From positions 19,318,501-19,382,500 of the forward strand of contig JAVHKY010000025.1 of NCBI GenBank assembly GCA_035079385.1: 64,000 nucleotides of DNA, given 5' to 3'. The notes below the pieces were generated by a model. That model was given only the letters and a program-made list of their open reading frames with translations. It did no database searches and was not told the origin of the DNA. The stretch is from Aspidiotus rigidus. Its lineage: Eukaryota; Arthropoda; Insecta; Hemiptera; Diaspididae. The translations under genes and the position numbers were made by a program. Below are positions 1 to 11,616 of the stretch, one piece after another. Every line of letters starts with the position of its first letter. Position 1 is the first letter of the stretch.

Positions 1-1133
1 AAAAACGACCAGGGATATTCAAAGAAGTTGCAAAGAAAATGTAGGTTCAAAAAGGTTCTCTTCCGACCACTTCGTCAAAGAAGAAAGTTTCGAAAGATAT
101 CGGACGAACGCTCTGAGAAAGAGAAAGATCTCTTACTTCGAAAGATTTGGATAAATTTTCTAAAATCGTGGCTAGAAACACGAAGCAATTTGAAGAAAAA
201 TTTTTGAAGGGAAAAGAATTTCTCGACCCAGATAAAATTATTTTGTAGCGAAAGATAATTTAGGTACATCAAATTCTGCAAGATACAAGTGAAAGTATAA
301 TAGCGTTGCAGAATTCTGTTTTGAATGATTTGAAAACTTTGGACATTGATGGAGAGGTTCTCGATTGTGATAATGTAGAGTGTAAAACCGTTGGTGCTGT
401 AAACGGTCATAGAATCGATGATGATGAAACACAGAAGTTGGTTACGAAGAATGATTCGGCCAAAAAATTCTCGGTAGAAAATTTTGGTATGGATGTGACT
501 CTTGATCCGAAAAAGTCAATGAAAGTGATTCATCTGAGATGAAACGAAATGTTGTAGGAGAAGAGAGTAAAAATGACGAATTCGACCAGGAGACACTTGA
601 CGATGAAGGAAATTCTAGCAATGAATCAGCTACCGATGCTAGTCATGTTGCTCAACCTTCTCTTTCAAGTCCAGAAGTTTCGATTCTGGATTCTCTTCAC
701 AGTACCACTGATGATCCTGAAAACTCCTGGGGTCTGGTGATGTGTCTCATTTCTTCAGAAAAACGTTACCAACGTTGAAGATTGATAAAGCAGCACGATT
801 CTTACTAAGAGCCCGTATGATCCTGAAAACTCTACTACGACTGAAAAACTTACAAACCAGGGTAATCAATCAGGTATGAAGGTAGACGTCGAGCAGGAAC
901 CAATATAGATGAATCACACGATGTGTCTGATGATAATTTGGAAAAATCAAAAGAAAACTAATCCGTCGCGTTAAGAATGCAACTCGAAGCACAAGGGGGA
1001 CGCTAAAAAGAATCAGGATTCAGGTACGTTATCCATTACCGAAGAGAGAAAAGGAAAAGTGAAAACCAATCCGAGGTTTCTGGAGGCGATTTACCAAAAT
1101 CCTACATGGACGAAGTTGAACCGGTATGATTTT
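1..1133 (+). pseudogene. Copy A of an unrecognised acidic Ser/Lys-rich gene (5' part outside window)
   Basis: The DNA closely matches 6840-7981 and the reverse complement of about 8259-9400, so it is one of three local copies. Readable pieces are at 306-542 (a segment like QNSVLNDLKTL) and 539-778 (an acidic, Ser-rich segment with DEFDQETLDDEGN), joined only by frameshifts. Compared with the other copies it has small indels and stops, so I call it a decayed copy. The exon appears to end at 1123 with a GTATGA donor, and a TTTTCAG acceptor follows at 1177, giving a 54-bp intron; copy C keeps the same intron. Composition suggests a nuclear low-complexity protein, but I recognise no domain. The start of the gene lies before base 1. 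Confidence 0.55.
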
Positions 1134-2363
1134 ATTTTCTGAATTTTCTAAAGTTTGTATTACTTACTTATTTTCAGCTATTCATTTCAATTGTACTCGT
1201 ACTTTTATTTCGTGTTAAGGTACTTTTGTTATTTTGTAATAATTAGTTACTAGCAGTTTCCGAATACTAGTGTGGTCGTGTCTCGAGTAATTTTTATGGG
1301 AATACATGTAAGAACGCACGCATTCTTATTGACGATGAATTGCACCCCTACTCGCAGGTTCCATTCTGCATGTCGATTAGGTATACTGTATAGGGCATTT
1401 CCTACATTTCCTACGGGACTGTCGACTTTTTGATCCGATTCAGTGGTTTCACTGCATCGACACATGATTTTTCATGATTTCACAATCTTACATAGACACT
1501 TACAATTTTAGTTTCATTTTTTAAATTAGTAAAAATGTGACATACATCAGTTTTGGTTTGTAATCTTCTCAACTATTGAATTGGGTCCTTATATATGTGT
1601 TTTTACAATTTTCACAATTTTGAAGTTGAACTCTTACCGACTCTGAATGAAAGCCGCGAGATATATGGGACTCGTTGAAAACGAAAGGCATCAGTATTTT
1701 TGATCCTTCCTCTCGTTTTTTGTTGTTCAGTCAGCTTAGCTAGGGACTTTATAGTTGGAGTCTGGATTATCTAATCGTGTTACCTAATAACCTTTTCATT
1801 CAAAGATACTTCTTCTTATCTCTAAGCACCTCCTCGTTCAAGCAATAGAGGACGATCTGCTTTGCCCTCCCTCAGCTTATGAAAACTTCAGGGAAAAAAT
1901 TAGAAGTTACCAATTATAACTTAATAAGACTTTGAAGTTTGACTAAGTTCGTAGTTAACCATTACGAGAGCAATCGCGAGGTAAATCGACTCGATGGAAA
2001 CGAAAGACCGCGTCGATATTTTTGATCCTCACTCTCGCTCTTACGTTAGAGTGAGCTTAGCAAGAGACTTTAAGCTGTATTCTGTAACTTGTTACTTAGG
2101 TCATGCTGTTACACGTAATTCTTTCATTCGAAGATACGTCTTCTCCTCTCAATGAGCTGATTTTCCCCTTTTAGATATTAAGAAGACCTCAGGAAAAAAC
2201 TAGAAGTTACCAATAAAATTTCTAAGTTAAGACTATAAAGTTTGTTCTTACTTAGATAGTCACTCGCCAATCGCGAGGTAAATCATCGACTCGATGAAAT
2301 CGAAAGTCCTGCCACTGACAGCTTGGCAAAAAACTTTATAGCTGAACTCTGAATTGTCTAGAC

Positions 2364-2797
2364 CAGGGGTTCTCAACAGGCCTTTCGCGGCACACCGCCG
2401 CGAAGAAATCAAATTTTCACACTTTATTTGTGAATAGTTGAAAAACAAAAACGAAAAAGTATGATGAATTACAAACATTGCATAGGTATGGGTTACGAAA
2501 TCAACTCGTTAATCTATACTGCTTTCATTCGCAACATTCTACTTGTGCGAGCAGGGATTTTCTGTTGTTACGAATATGAAGTCTAAATATCGCGCACGGC
2601 TCACCAGTACCTCTTTCGAAAGTGAGATGAATGTATGTTTATCTAGTAGTAGGCCTAATATTAAAGAATTGTGCGAGCAGCATACAGCTCAAATTTCGTA
2701 TTAATTTTCAAATAAATACTTTTTGCACAGAGGTGTGCCGCAAAAAATTTTTACTTTGAAATGTGTGCCGCGTGTACCACACGGTTGAGAACCCCTG
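2364..2797. mobile_element. Non-autonomous hAT-type element (434 bp) with 8-bp TSD
   Basis: The ends are inverted repeats CAGGGGTTCTCAAC, a typical hAT terminus. They are bounded by an exact 8-bp duplication GTCTAGAC at 2356-2363 and 2798-2805. There is no transposase ORF. It sits inside a unit of the 300-bp array, and the same place in another unit (about 5042-5090) is empty, with a single GTCTAGAC. Confidence 0.92.
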
Positions 2798-2874
2798 GTC
2801 TAGACTGTATCATGCAATTCTATCATTCGAAGACAATTCACACAATGAACTACGATCTGCTTACGAACACTGCA

Positions 2875-3323
2875 GAAAAAAATTAGATCCCATTGCAGGA
2901 CTGCCATGGCAGCGGGGAAAGCGCTATCCCGAAAATTTTCCCAAATCGCTCTCCTATCATATAAAGCTTAGAGCCTGAAGTTTTTCTAAGTCCCAAAAAT
3001 GATGACGTGACAACTTGAACACCCTGCAATTTCAAGAGAGCCGTGTTTTTCGAAGTCCCCCTCCTGTCATATATAGCTCAACATTAGAAATTTTTCTTGG
3101 TCCCTAGCCCGAGAGTCAAAATTTTTCCAAGTCCCACTCCTGACACATATAGCTCAAAAACCAAAATTTCTCGGAGTCCCCCTCCTTCCATATATAGCTC
3201 GATAGTCGAAATATTTCCAAGTCTTCCACCCCCCTCTCTCCATGACGTCATCAACCTCGGGCCGCTCGCGGACGAAAACTTCCTGTAGGGACCTCCAATA
3301 AAAGGGATAGTGGGTTCCCCGCT
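2875..3323 (+). mobile_element. Minisatellite-bearing repeat element, copy 1 (degenerate)
   Basis: It begins after an A-run with a diverged form of the family's 5' hairpin (ccattgcagg...ccatggcagcgggg) and ends with tagtgggttccccgct followed by A's. Between these lie about five diverged units of the 45-bp minisatellite (core ccaagtccccctcc...atatatagctc). Copies 2-4 are at 15274-15737, 58641-58998 and 60864-62725. No ORF is convincing; the reading frames across it arise from the repeats. Confidence 0.75.
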
Positions 3324-3840
3324 AAAAAGCAAACGTTCACGAAATAATTTTGAAATTACGTAGGTAGTTATTCATAACGAAAGCCGATCGCGAGATAAAT
3401 CGACTCGATTAAGACTTTGAAAGGACGTTGATATTTTTAATTTTCCCTCTTCTTTTCCGTGTTACAGCTAGCTAACATCAGATTAACAAGAGACTTTATA
3501 GTTCTAGCTTTGGACTATACGTATCTACGTCATTTAACGCAATTCTTTCTTTCGAGGATTCTTCTCCTTCTCTCAAAGCCTCATCTCCTTACACGCAGTG
3601 AACAACGATCTAACTGGTATGCCTCTCACAGCTTATGAAAACTTTCGGGAAAAAACTGAAGTTACAAATGAGACTTCGAAGTTGGACTCAAGTTGGTTAA
3701 TCATTACGAAAGCCAATCGTGATATAAATCGACTCGATGAAAACAAAAGAGCGTCGATGGTTTTGATCCTCTCTCTCGTTCTCTGTGTTATTGTAAGCAT
3801 ATGGTAAGAGACTTCAGGCTGTACGCTGTATTATTCAGAT

Positions 3841-4499
3841 CAGTGGCGTAGATAGGATTTAGCAATGGAGGGGGGGGGGGGGGGGAGGATTGCTTCCACG
3901 ATACGGGTAATATTGAGCCTATTCTCGATTACCTGTTTTTTCCTAAGTTCGATTTTCAATTCCATGACCCCGGTCAGCCATGCAAGTCAAGAAGGTAGTT
4001 CTATCAGTTACTGCATTGATATGATAATGTTTGATTTCATGACTCCTAAACTCCTGTTCAAGAAAGTGTTAGAAAAATTACTTAGAGGAGCTCCCGATTT
4101 GGTACCCTGTAAACAAATTCGAGAGGAGGGGGGAGGATTTTTCTTTGGTATAACAATAAACCTAACGATTTATCGAGATTTTTCTCTCCCCCCTCCTCGA
4201 ATTTCAGCATCTATGCTATTGCGCAGACTATGTAGAGTCTTTCACTTCTTTTGCATTCTTCCAATTATCAAATTTTCGCGTAGCGAGCTGACGAAGTGGC
4301 TGAGAACCCCTACCACCAGTGGAGGCGAGTGCCACACATGTGACGCAAAAAGCACCACGTTCTACTTGAGAATAGGCCAACCACGTAAACTCTTCGATCC
4401 ATTGAGCTCGAAATTTCAATTTTCAACCCTCAAATTTCGCCAGTTGAAGCAATGGGGGAAGATATATCCCCCATACCCCCCCCCTTAACTACGCCACTG
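3841..4499 (-). mobile_element. hAT-type deletion derivative (659 bp) with 8-bp TSD
   Basis: The ends are CAGTGGCGTAG and its complement CTACGCCACTG. They are flanked by an exact 8-bp duplication ATTCAGAT at 3833-3840 and 4500-4507. G- and C-runs lie just inside both ends. The interior keeps a transposase-derived zinc-finger fragment on the minus strand (4228-4419). It inserted into the 300-bp tandem array. Confidence 0.92.
4228..4419 (-). pseudogene. TTF/ZMYM-type zinc-finger fragment of a hAT transposase
   Basis: The 63-residue frame contains QWIEEFTWLAYSQVERGAFC, then C-V-T-C, then a segment ending ATRKFDNWKNA. This follows the layout of the TTF-type zinc finger at the N-terminus of ZMYM1-like hAT proteins: Trp/Leu/Tyr-Ser, GAFC, CxxC and F-x-x-W. 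The catalytic RNase H-like domain and dimerisation region are absent, so the element cannot encode its own transposase. The assignment rests on motif resemblance only. Confidence 0.65.
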
Positions 4500-5100
4500 A
4501 TTCAGATCATGCTGTTACGTAATTCTTTCATTCGAAGATACTTCTTCTCTTCGCAATTAGCATATCGTCGTTCATCTGACTTCCCGCATTACAAAGACTT
4601 CAGGAAAAAACTAGAAGTTACCAATTAGACTTTGAAGTTGATCTAAGTTTGTACTTACCTACCCATAATGAATGCCAATCGCGAGATAAAATGACTCGAT
4701 GAAAACAGAAGGGCTTTGATGCTTTTGATCCTCTCTCTCTCGTTCTCAGTTTTAGAGTAAGCTTGGTAAGAGAGTTTAGACTGTACTCTGGATCATTTAG
4801 ATCATGCTGTTATGCAATCCTTCATTCGAAGATACTTCTCTCCATTAGCATATCGTCGATCGTTTATCTGATTTCCGGTATTACGAAGACCTGAGAAAAA
4901 AACTAGAAGTTACCAATAAGACTTTGAAGTTGGACTAAGATTGTAGTTACTTACTCGTAATGAATGTCAATCGCGAGGTAAATCGATTCGATGAAGACGA
5001 AAGGCGCGTCACTGAAAGTTTGGCAGGGAACTTTATAGCTGAACTCTGAATCGTCTAGACTTTATCATGAAATTCTATCATTCGAAGATACTATATCCTT

Positions 5101-6537
5101 CTTCTTTCGGAATTGACACTGTTTTATGTGTGACCCCAAACCAATTTGGAGCTACAAAGCTTTAAGCGCTGCTGCTAAATCTTTTGTAGATAATTCACTC
5201 AGTACCCAAGTACATTTTTCTACGATTTTAATTCTCTGATATTCACTGAATTACGTTCTTTTTAAACTATATTTGATTTTGTGAGCGGTCGGAAGGTTCC
5301 AGAAGAACCGTCGACAGCGATACTAATTCAGATGAAGAAGTATTTATCAAACAAACGAAAAAAATCCAGAAGCGAGTCGCCTAGTTACTGGGATTGTAGC
5401 TATTTCCTGTAACCATGGGCGGTAAGTGGAGTATCAGTCACGTGACAGCAGGATCACTTCTTCTCACCTATTTCAGGTTAAAAATAAGTTGTTAAATAAC
5501 ATCAATATATGTATACATGTTTCATGATCACCCACACACCACAACCGGTTGTTCTACTGCTGGGGAAGGCGCGGTTATTTCCCCGTAACCATGGACCAAA
5601 AGTGGAGTACTGGGCAACCGCTGCGGATCAACAACCTAGAGTAACATGTCAGCTAAACTACGCATAACTTATATTGTATTTCATATAACTAATATTAAGT
5701 ATTATTGTAATTATTTGTACACCTCTACCCCATTTTCAGGAGTACTGGAGTCCCCCCGGTAATTGTATTCCCAACCTACATTTTTCTCCTCCCACCTGCC
5801 CTGAGATCACTGTTTAGGTCAATTCAGGACTACTGCGAGGTTGATTAACAGCCGAAGTACGATGGGAAACCCGTACAGTGCAGTGCATAGGTTAACTTGA
5901 CAGTCTGTGCGGACGACCCTTCAGTATGTAAGAACATAGATTATAAATATCACATAGGATGGAAAAACCCCTGTCTTGTCGCGCAAATAAACTCGCCCCA
6001 GAGGGAACGTACTCCCTGGGGAACCCCCAAAAAAAGAGAATCACCTAGCGATGCTAGCCGAAACAAAACTGAAGTATGTTTGATAGATATTTTCAAAAAT
6101 AGTTCTAAATGAAGGTAGCGGTTGATGCAGTGATCTCGTCGCTAATTATACAGGAAAGAGGTATGAAAATTGTTCGTCTGAGGATCGTGAGCTACAAAAT
6201 TCTGCCGCTCTTCGGACCAATAATCTGAAGGATGCAGTTTAGAAGATGTTTTTTCTTTCTTACAATTTACCGATAGATTACATCATGATAAATTCAATTC
6301 CCGTTTTGAATATTCTATACGTTTGGTGCATGACTTTTATTTTTTAGTTCGAATTTGAAATATATACTTTCGACTTCCTTGTTGGAGTTGCTGATATTCT
6401 CTGTCAGAAAAGTATTACATTATTCTCTCTGTACATTCTGTTTAGGATAAGCACTGGAAGAAACCGAAAGGTGCACAAGGAAAAGGTGAAAATCACGTCA
6501 AACCTTTCAGTAGGTATTTCACTTCCAAAGGCGAAAA
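5101..6537. other. No recognisable gene; short local duplication
   Basis: I see no supported coding region. Two related segments (gtaaccatgg followed by an aagtggagta motif) occur near 5411 and 5586, suggesting a small diverged tandem duplication of about 175 bp. The frame at 5897-6112 has no recognisable motif. Confidence 0.5.
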
Positions 6538-7981
6538 TCATCAATTCATCTATCAATAGTCATTGAATCTGATGAAGAATCCTCGTCAACTAGCGTCGTG
6601 AAGAAGAAAAATCAAAAAGATACTGATTCTGAAGAGTCACTTGTCACTTCATCAGCTAAGAGAAGGAGTCATTGCGGGGGTAAGCTGGGGCCTTCCCTCT
6701 AAGAAGAAATCCTGCGAGGAAAAGTCAAGAATTTGATGATTCGGACGAATCTTCTTCTACCTCTCCAGTCAAACGAGAGGATCTAGAGAACGCCGTAGAA
6801 ACCTAGATTCTAAAGAGTCATTATCGACTACTTCGACAGGAAAAACGACCAGAGATAGTCGAAGAAGTCGCAAAGAAAATGTAGGTTCAGAAGGTTCTCT
6901 GTCGACCACTTCTTCGAAGAAGAAAGTTTCGAAAGACATGGGACGAACGCTCCGAGAAAGAGAAAGATCTCTTTTTACTTCATTTATTGAAGGATACTTC
7001 GAAAGATTTGGATAAATTTTCTAAAAGTGTTGCTAGAAACACGAAGCAATTCGAAGAAAAATTTTCGAAGGGAAGAGAACCTCTCGACGCAGATAAATTA
7101 TCCGCAGCAAAAGATAAATTACATCAAATTCTGCAAGATACCAGTGAAAGTATAATAGCATTGCAGAATTCTGTTTTGAATGATTTGAAAACTTTGGACA
7201 ATGATGATGAAGAATCCTCGTCCACTAGAATCGTAAAGAAGAAAAATCAAAAAGATACTGATTCTGAAGAGTCATTTGTCACTTCATCAGCTAAGAGAAG
7301 GAGTCATCGCGGGGGTACGCTTAAAGTGGCCTTCCCTAGAGTGTAAAACCGTTGATGCTGTAAACGGTCATAGAACCGATGATGATGAAACACAGGAAGT
7401 TGGTTACAAAGAAGGATTCAGCCAATAAATCCTCGGTAGAGAATTCTGGTATGAATGGGACTCTTGATTCCGAAAAAGGCGATGAAAGTGATTCTTCTGA
7501 GATGAAACGAAATGATGTAGGAGAAGAAAGTAAAAATGACGAATTCGACCAGGAGACACTTGACGATGAAGGAAATACTGTCAATGAATCAGCTACCGAT
7601 GCTAGTCACATTGCTCAACCCTCTCTTTCAAGTCCAGAACTTACGCTTCTGGATTCTCTTCACAGTACCACTTGTGATCCTGAAAACTCTACTACGACTG
7701 AAGAACTTACGAACCAAGAGAAGGACAATCAATCAGGTATGAAGGTAGACGTCGAGCAGGAACCAATGGATGAATCACACGATGTGACTGATGATAATTT
7801 GGAAAAATAAAAAAAAAACTAATCCGTCGCGTCAAGAATAAAACTCGAAGCCCAAGGGGGACGCTAACGAGAATCAGGATTCAAGTACGTTATCCAATAC
7901 CGAAGAGAAAAGGAAAAGTGAAAACTAATCTGGGGTTTCTGGAAGCGATTTACCAAAATCGAACATGAACGAAGTTGAACC
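6538..7981 (+). pseudogene. Copy B of the unrecognised acidic Ser/Lys-rich gene
   Basis: Readable pieces on the + strand are SDEESSSTSVVKKKNQKDT-like (about 6567-6680), a Lys/Ser/Arg stretch over 6790-6965, then 6987-7346 (119 aa) and 7379-7810 (143 aa, Asp/Glu/Ser-rich, with DEFDQETLDDEGN). The 6987-7346 piece begins with a charged helical segment (KDTSKDLDKFSKSVARNTKQ) that could form a coiled coil. Frameshifts, such as an extra base near 7395, separate the pieces, so no intact protein is encoded as a single frame. The intron present in copies A and C is missing: the exon end at about 7981 runs directly into array sequence. Function unknown. Confidence 0.55.
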
Positions 7982-8210
7982 GCTCAGGAAAAAACTAGGA
8001 GTTACCAATAACATTTCTAAGTTAAGACTATAAAGTTTGTACTTACTTAGATAGTTACCTACTCACCCATCGCGAGGTAAATCATGGACTCGATGAAACT
8101 GAAAGGCCCGCCACTGACAGCTTGGCAGGAAACTTTATAGCTGAGTTTTTTCCTGAGGTCTTCGTAATATCTAAAAGGGGGATATCAGATGAATGTAGAT
8201 ATGCTAAGTA

Positions 8211-9708
8211 GCTGAAAATAATAAAAACTTTAGAAAATTCAGAAAATAAAATCATACCGGTTCAACTTCGTTCATGTTCGATTTTGGTAAATCGCTTCCA
8301 GAAACCCCAGATTGGTTTTCACTTTTCCTCTTCTCTTGGGTATTGGATAACGTACTTGAATCCTGATTCTCGTTAGCGTCCCCCTTGTGCTTCGAGTTGC
8401 ATTCTTGACGCGAAGGATTAGTTTTCTTTTGATTTTTCCAAATTATCATCAGACAAATCGTGTGATTCATCCATTGGTTCCTGCTCGACGTCTACCTTCA
8501 TACGTGATTGATTGTACTTCTCTTGGTTCGTAAGTTTTTCAGTCGTAGTAGAGTTTTCAGGATCACAAGTGGTACTGTGAAGAGAATCCAGAAGCGTAAG
8601 TTCTGGACTTGAAAGAGAGGGTTGAGCAATGTGACTAGCATCGGTAGCTGATTCATTGACAGTATTTCCTTCATCGTCAAGTGTCTCCTGGTCGAATTCG
8701 TCATTTTTACTCTCTTCTCCTACATCATTTCGTTTCATCTCAGAAGAATCACTTTCATCGCCTTTTTCGGAATCACGAGTCACATCCATACCAGAATTCT
8801 CTACCGAGGATTTATTGGCCGAATCCTTCTTTGTAACTAACTTCTGAGTTTCATCATCATCGGTTCTATGACCGTTTACAGCATCAACGGTTTTACACTC
8901 TAGGGAAGGCCACTTTAAGCGTACCCCCGCGATGACTCCTTCTCTTAGCTGATGAAGTGACAAATGAATCTTCAGAATCAGTATCTTTTTGATTTTTCTT
9001 CTTCACGATGCTAGGTGACGAGGATTCTTCATCATCATTGTCCAAAGTTTTCAATCATTCAAAACAGAATTCTGCAATGCTATTATACTTTCGCTGGTAT
9101 CTTGCAGAATTTGATGTAATTTATCTTTTGCTGCGGATAATTTATCTGGGTCGAGAGATTCTCTTCCATTCGAAAATTTTTCTTCAAATTGCTTCGTGTT
9201 TCTAGCAACACTTTTAGAAAATTTATCCAAATCTTTCGAAGTATCCTTCAATAAATGAAGTAAAAAGAGATCTTTCTCTTTCTCGGAGCGTTCGTCCCAT
9301 GTCTTTCGAAACTTTCTTCTTCGAAGAAGTGGTCGACAGAGAACCTTCTGAACCTACATTTTCTTTGCGACTTCTTCGACTATCCCTGGTCGTTTTTCCT
9401 GTCGAAGTAGTCGATAATGACTCTTTAGAATCTAGGTTTCTACGGCGTTCTCTAGATCCTCTCGTTTGACTGGAGAGGTAGAAGAAGATTCGTCCGAATC
9501 ATCAAATTCTTGACTTTTCCTCGCAGGATTTCTTCTTAGAGGGAAGGCCCCAGCTTACCCCCGCGATGATTCCTTCTCTTAGCTGATGAAGTGACAAATG
9601 ACTCTTCAGAATCAGTATCTTTTTGATTTTTCTTCTTCACGACGCTAGTTGACGAGGATTCTTCATCAGATTCAATGACAATAGATGAATTGATGACATT
9701 TCGGGACT
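8211..9708 (-). pseudogene. Copy C of the unrecognised acidic Ser/Lys-rich gene
   Basis: On the minus strand, 9051-9251 reads a charged helical segment (KDTSKDLDKFSKSVARNTKQ). After a frame change, 8418-8963 reads 181 aa of acidic, Ser-rich sequence containing DETQKLVTKKDSANKSSVEN and DEFDQETLDDEGN. The exon continues to 8258, followed by a 46-bp GT-AG intron (8212-8257), and then joins sequence of the 300-bp array. The longest open part is here, so this copy is nearest to intact. The product looks disordered and nuclear from composition alone, and I recognise no family. Confidence 0.5.
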
Positions 9709-9795
9709 TCTTCGGAATCAGGAGTCACATCCATACCAGAATTCTCTACTGAGGATTTATTGGCCGAATCATTCTTCGTAACCAACTTCCGTGCG
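9709..9795 (-). pseudogene. Partial extra exon copy beyond the right arm
   Basis: Read on the minus strand this gives KLVTKNDSANKSSVEN followed by a GMDVT motif. The same segment occurs inside copy C (8770-8850) and copy A (435-500). It therefore represents part of a further tandem copy of the same unknown gene, truncated at about 9790. Confidence 0.6.
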
Positions 9796-11471
9796 TGCAT
9801 TCGAGCTGGTCTGAATTCAAAGTATTACAATGACGTACTGTAGAGTAAACAGAATAAAATAAGATAAGATTAAGAGTGACCTAGCTATGGAATGTGATGA
9901 GAATCGATGCATGGTGTACCGTACGGAAAGTTCCGTGAATATTTATATTTAGCTTGATGAAAAATCTAGACACTTACTTATCGATGTGATCGAAGATAGA
10001 CGGTTATGAACGCGTGTTTGGCGAAAAACTTGAGTGAAACGACCGCAGGCCTGCAAAAATATAGGCTTTAAAAATCTCTTCAAATTCTCATATACCTAAT
10101 GAGTATCACGATATATTTAAATATTATTCGAACGAAAAATAGCAATCTTTCACGCGAACGAAAAAGACCGAGTTTTTACCGCCCGAACCGCATGAATTTC
10201 AACTCTATATCTACTCGAATTCCCGGAATCCCGGTCAAGCCTTTATGAAAACGAAAAAGAATGGTAAACCGGTTCTTAAAAGCGCGCTTTGAAAGAAAGA
10301 AACATTTTTCAAAAGTTTAGAAGACGACGCGACGCGAATGATGCTACTTGCGAAGATGCGTGCGATGAATTCCTGCGTCGAGCGAGCGATTGAGCAAATA
10401 ATGCAAGCCCAAGGAGCCAAATTGCATCATAAACGCTACGTTTGGACTACGAACCGATTTTCTCTCTCACTCCCCCTGAGTTTCGCCATAAAACGTAATA
10501 CGATTGCGGAAAACATAGGTAGTCGACGTACGGTGACGACCGCGAATTTGGCGAAAAATGACCGAAGAAACGTAAAAGTGAGCTTAAAAAATCTCTTCGA
10601 ATTCACGAAAACACGGATTAAAAATAATTCAAGCTTTCACGAAAACGAAAAGGATTCGGCGGTATCCCGGAAGCGTTTATAGACGGCGACTCGACGCGAA
10701 CGACGCTCCGATTACTTGCGATGATGCACAACGACCATTAAAATTTCAGGGAGCGCGCCATGATGGAAGCGCAACAAACGCAACATTTGAACTTTCAATC
10801 GGTTTTCTCTCCTCTCTCCTTTCCCATCGCTTTAGAACGTAACGATGATCGAAAATATTCCGCGTTCTCTCTCCCCATTCGCTACGATTTTTCTTCTTAC
10901 ATAGATACGACATTCTTATCTTGACGTACTTTATACATTCTCGGAAAATAACAAACGCGCGTACGATCACGGAAATTACGACGTATTGAAGAACGAATAG
11001 TATCAATAAATGCTAAAAATAAGTACAATATATGTACTTAATGAAAATTTCAGGTGCTTGCTTACCGATGTGATCAATGAAATGCGGCGACGACCGCGAG
11101 TTTAGCGGTAAACAAACATAGAAACGCAAAAATGGGCTTAAAAAATCTCTTCGAATTCTCCATTGTCACGTTCAAATTCACGAAATCACGAAATAAAAAT
11201 ATGTAATTCAAGCTCTTACGAAGACGGAGAGGAATCGGTGTTGAAGGAAGAAAAGGTTTTTCTAAAGAAAACCCGGGAGCGTTTTGACGACGACACGATG
11301 CGAAAGAAGCTCCGATTACTTGTGAAATGCGCGACGAAGATTAAATTCCTAGCCAGCGCGCGATGGAAGCCCAACAAATGCTACATTTGAACTTTGAACT
11401 GGTTCTCTCTCCCCTGTCCTTAAGCTTCGCTTCAAAACGTTACGATTATCGGTGTTCTCTCTCCCCATTGG

Positions 11472-11616
11472 CTACGATTTTGTTCTTGCGTAGATACAAA
11501 ATTCTTATCTTAACGTACTTTGTCCGTTCTCCAAAAATAACAAGCTACGATTTTGTTCTTGCGTAGATACAAAATTCTTATCTTAACGTACTTTGTCCGT
11601 TCTCCAAAAATAACAA
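11472..11616. repeat. 72-bp tandem duplication inside one satellite unit
   Basis: The segment starting gctacgattttgttcttgcg occurs twice back to back (about 11472-11543 and 11544-11616), nearly identical. This explains why that unit is about 660 bp rather than about 590 bp. Confidence 0.8.

Larger units (their letters stand above)
1640..5100. repeat. Degenerate ~300-bp tandem array, about 8 units, interrupted by three insertions
   Basis: A recurring marker (consensus aatcgcgaggtaaatcgact) occurs near 1650, 1972, 2270, 3389, 3715, 4677 and 4969. A second marker (ctagaagttaccaat) occurs near 1901, 2198, 3656, 4612 and 4902. Uninterrupted spacings are 292-326 bp. The longer gaps come close to this after subtracting the insertions at 2364-2797, about 2875-3323 and 3841-4499. 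One more unit lies at about 7996-8142, in the centre of the inverted duplication. No coding capacity is evident. Confidence 0.8.
6538..9708. repeat. Large inverted duplication: arms 6538-7995 and 8143-9708
   Basis: The left arm (copy B, +) and right arm (copy C, -) are highly similar over about 1.45 kb in opposite orientation. Matching ends are catcaattcatctat at both outer edges, and ctcaggaaaaaact (7982-7995) against its complement (8143-8156) at the centre. The 147-bp centre is one unit of the ~300-bp array. The right arm holds about 100 bp (8157-8258, including an intron) that the left arm lacks, so the left arm carries a junction deletion. Confidence 0.88.

Noticed and set aside
3865..4488. 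207-codon + strand frame
   Set aside because: It runs end to end through a hAT derivative, begins in a G-run, and is antisense to the recognisable zinc-finger fragment.
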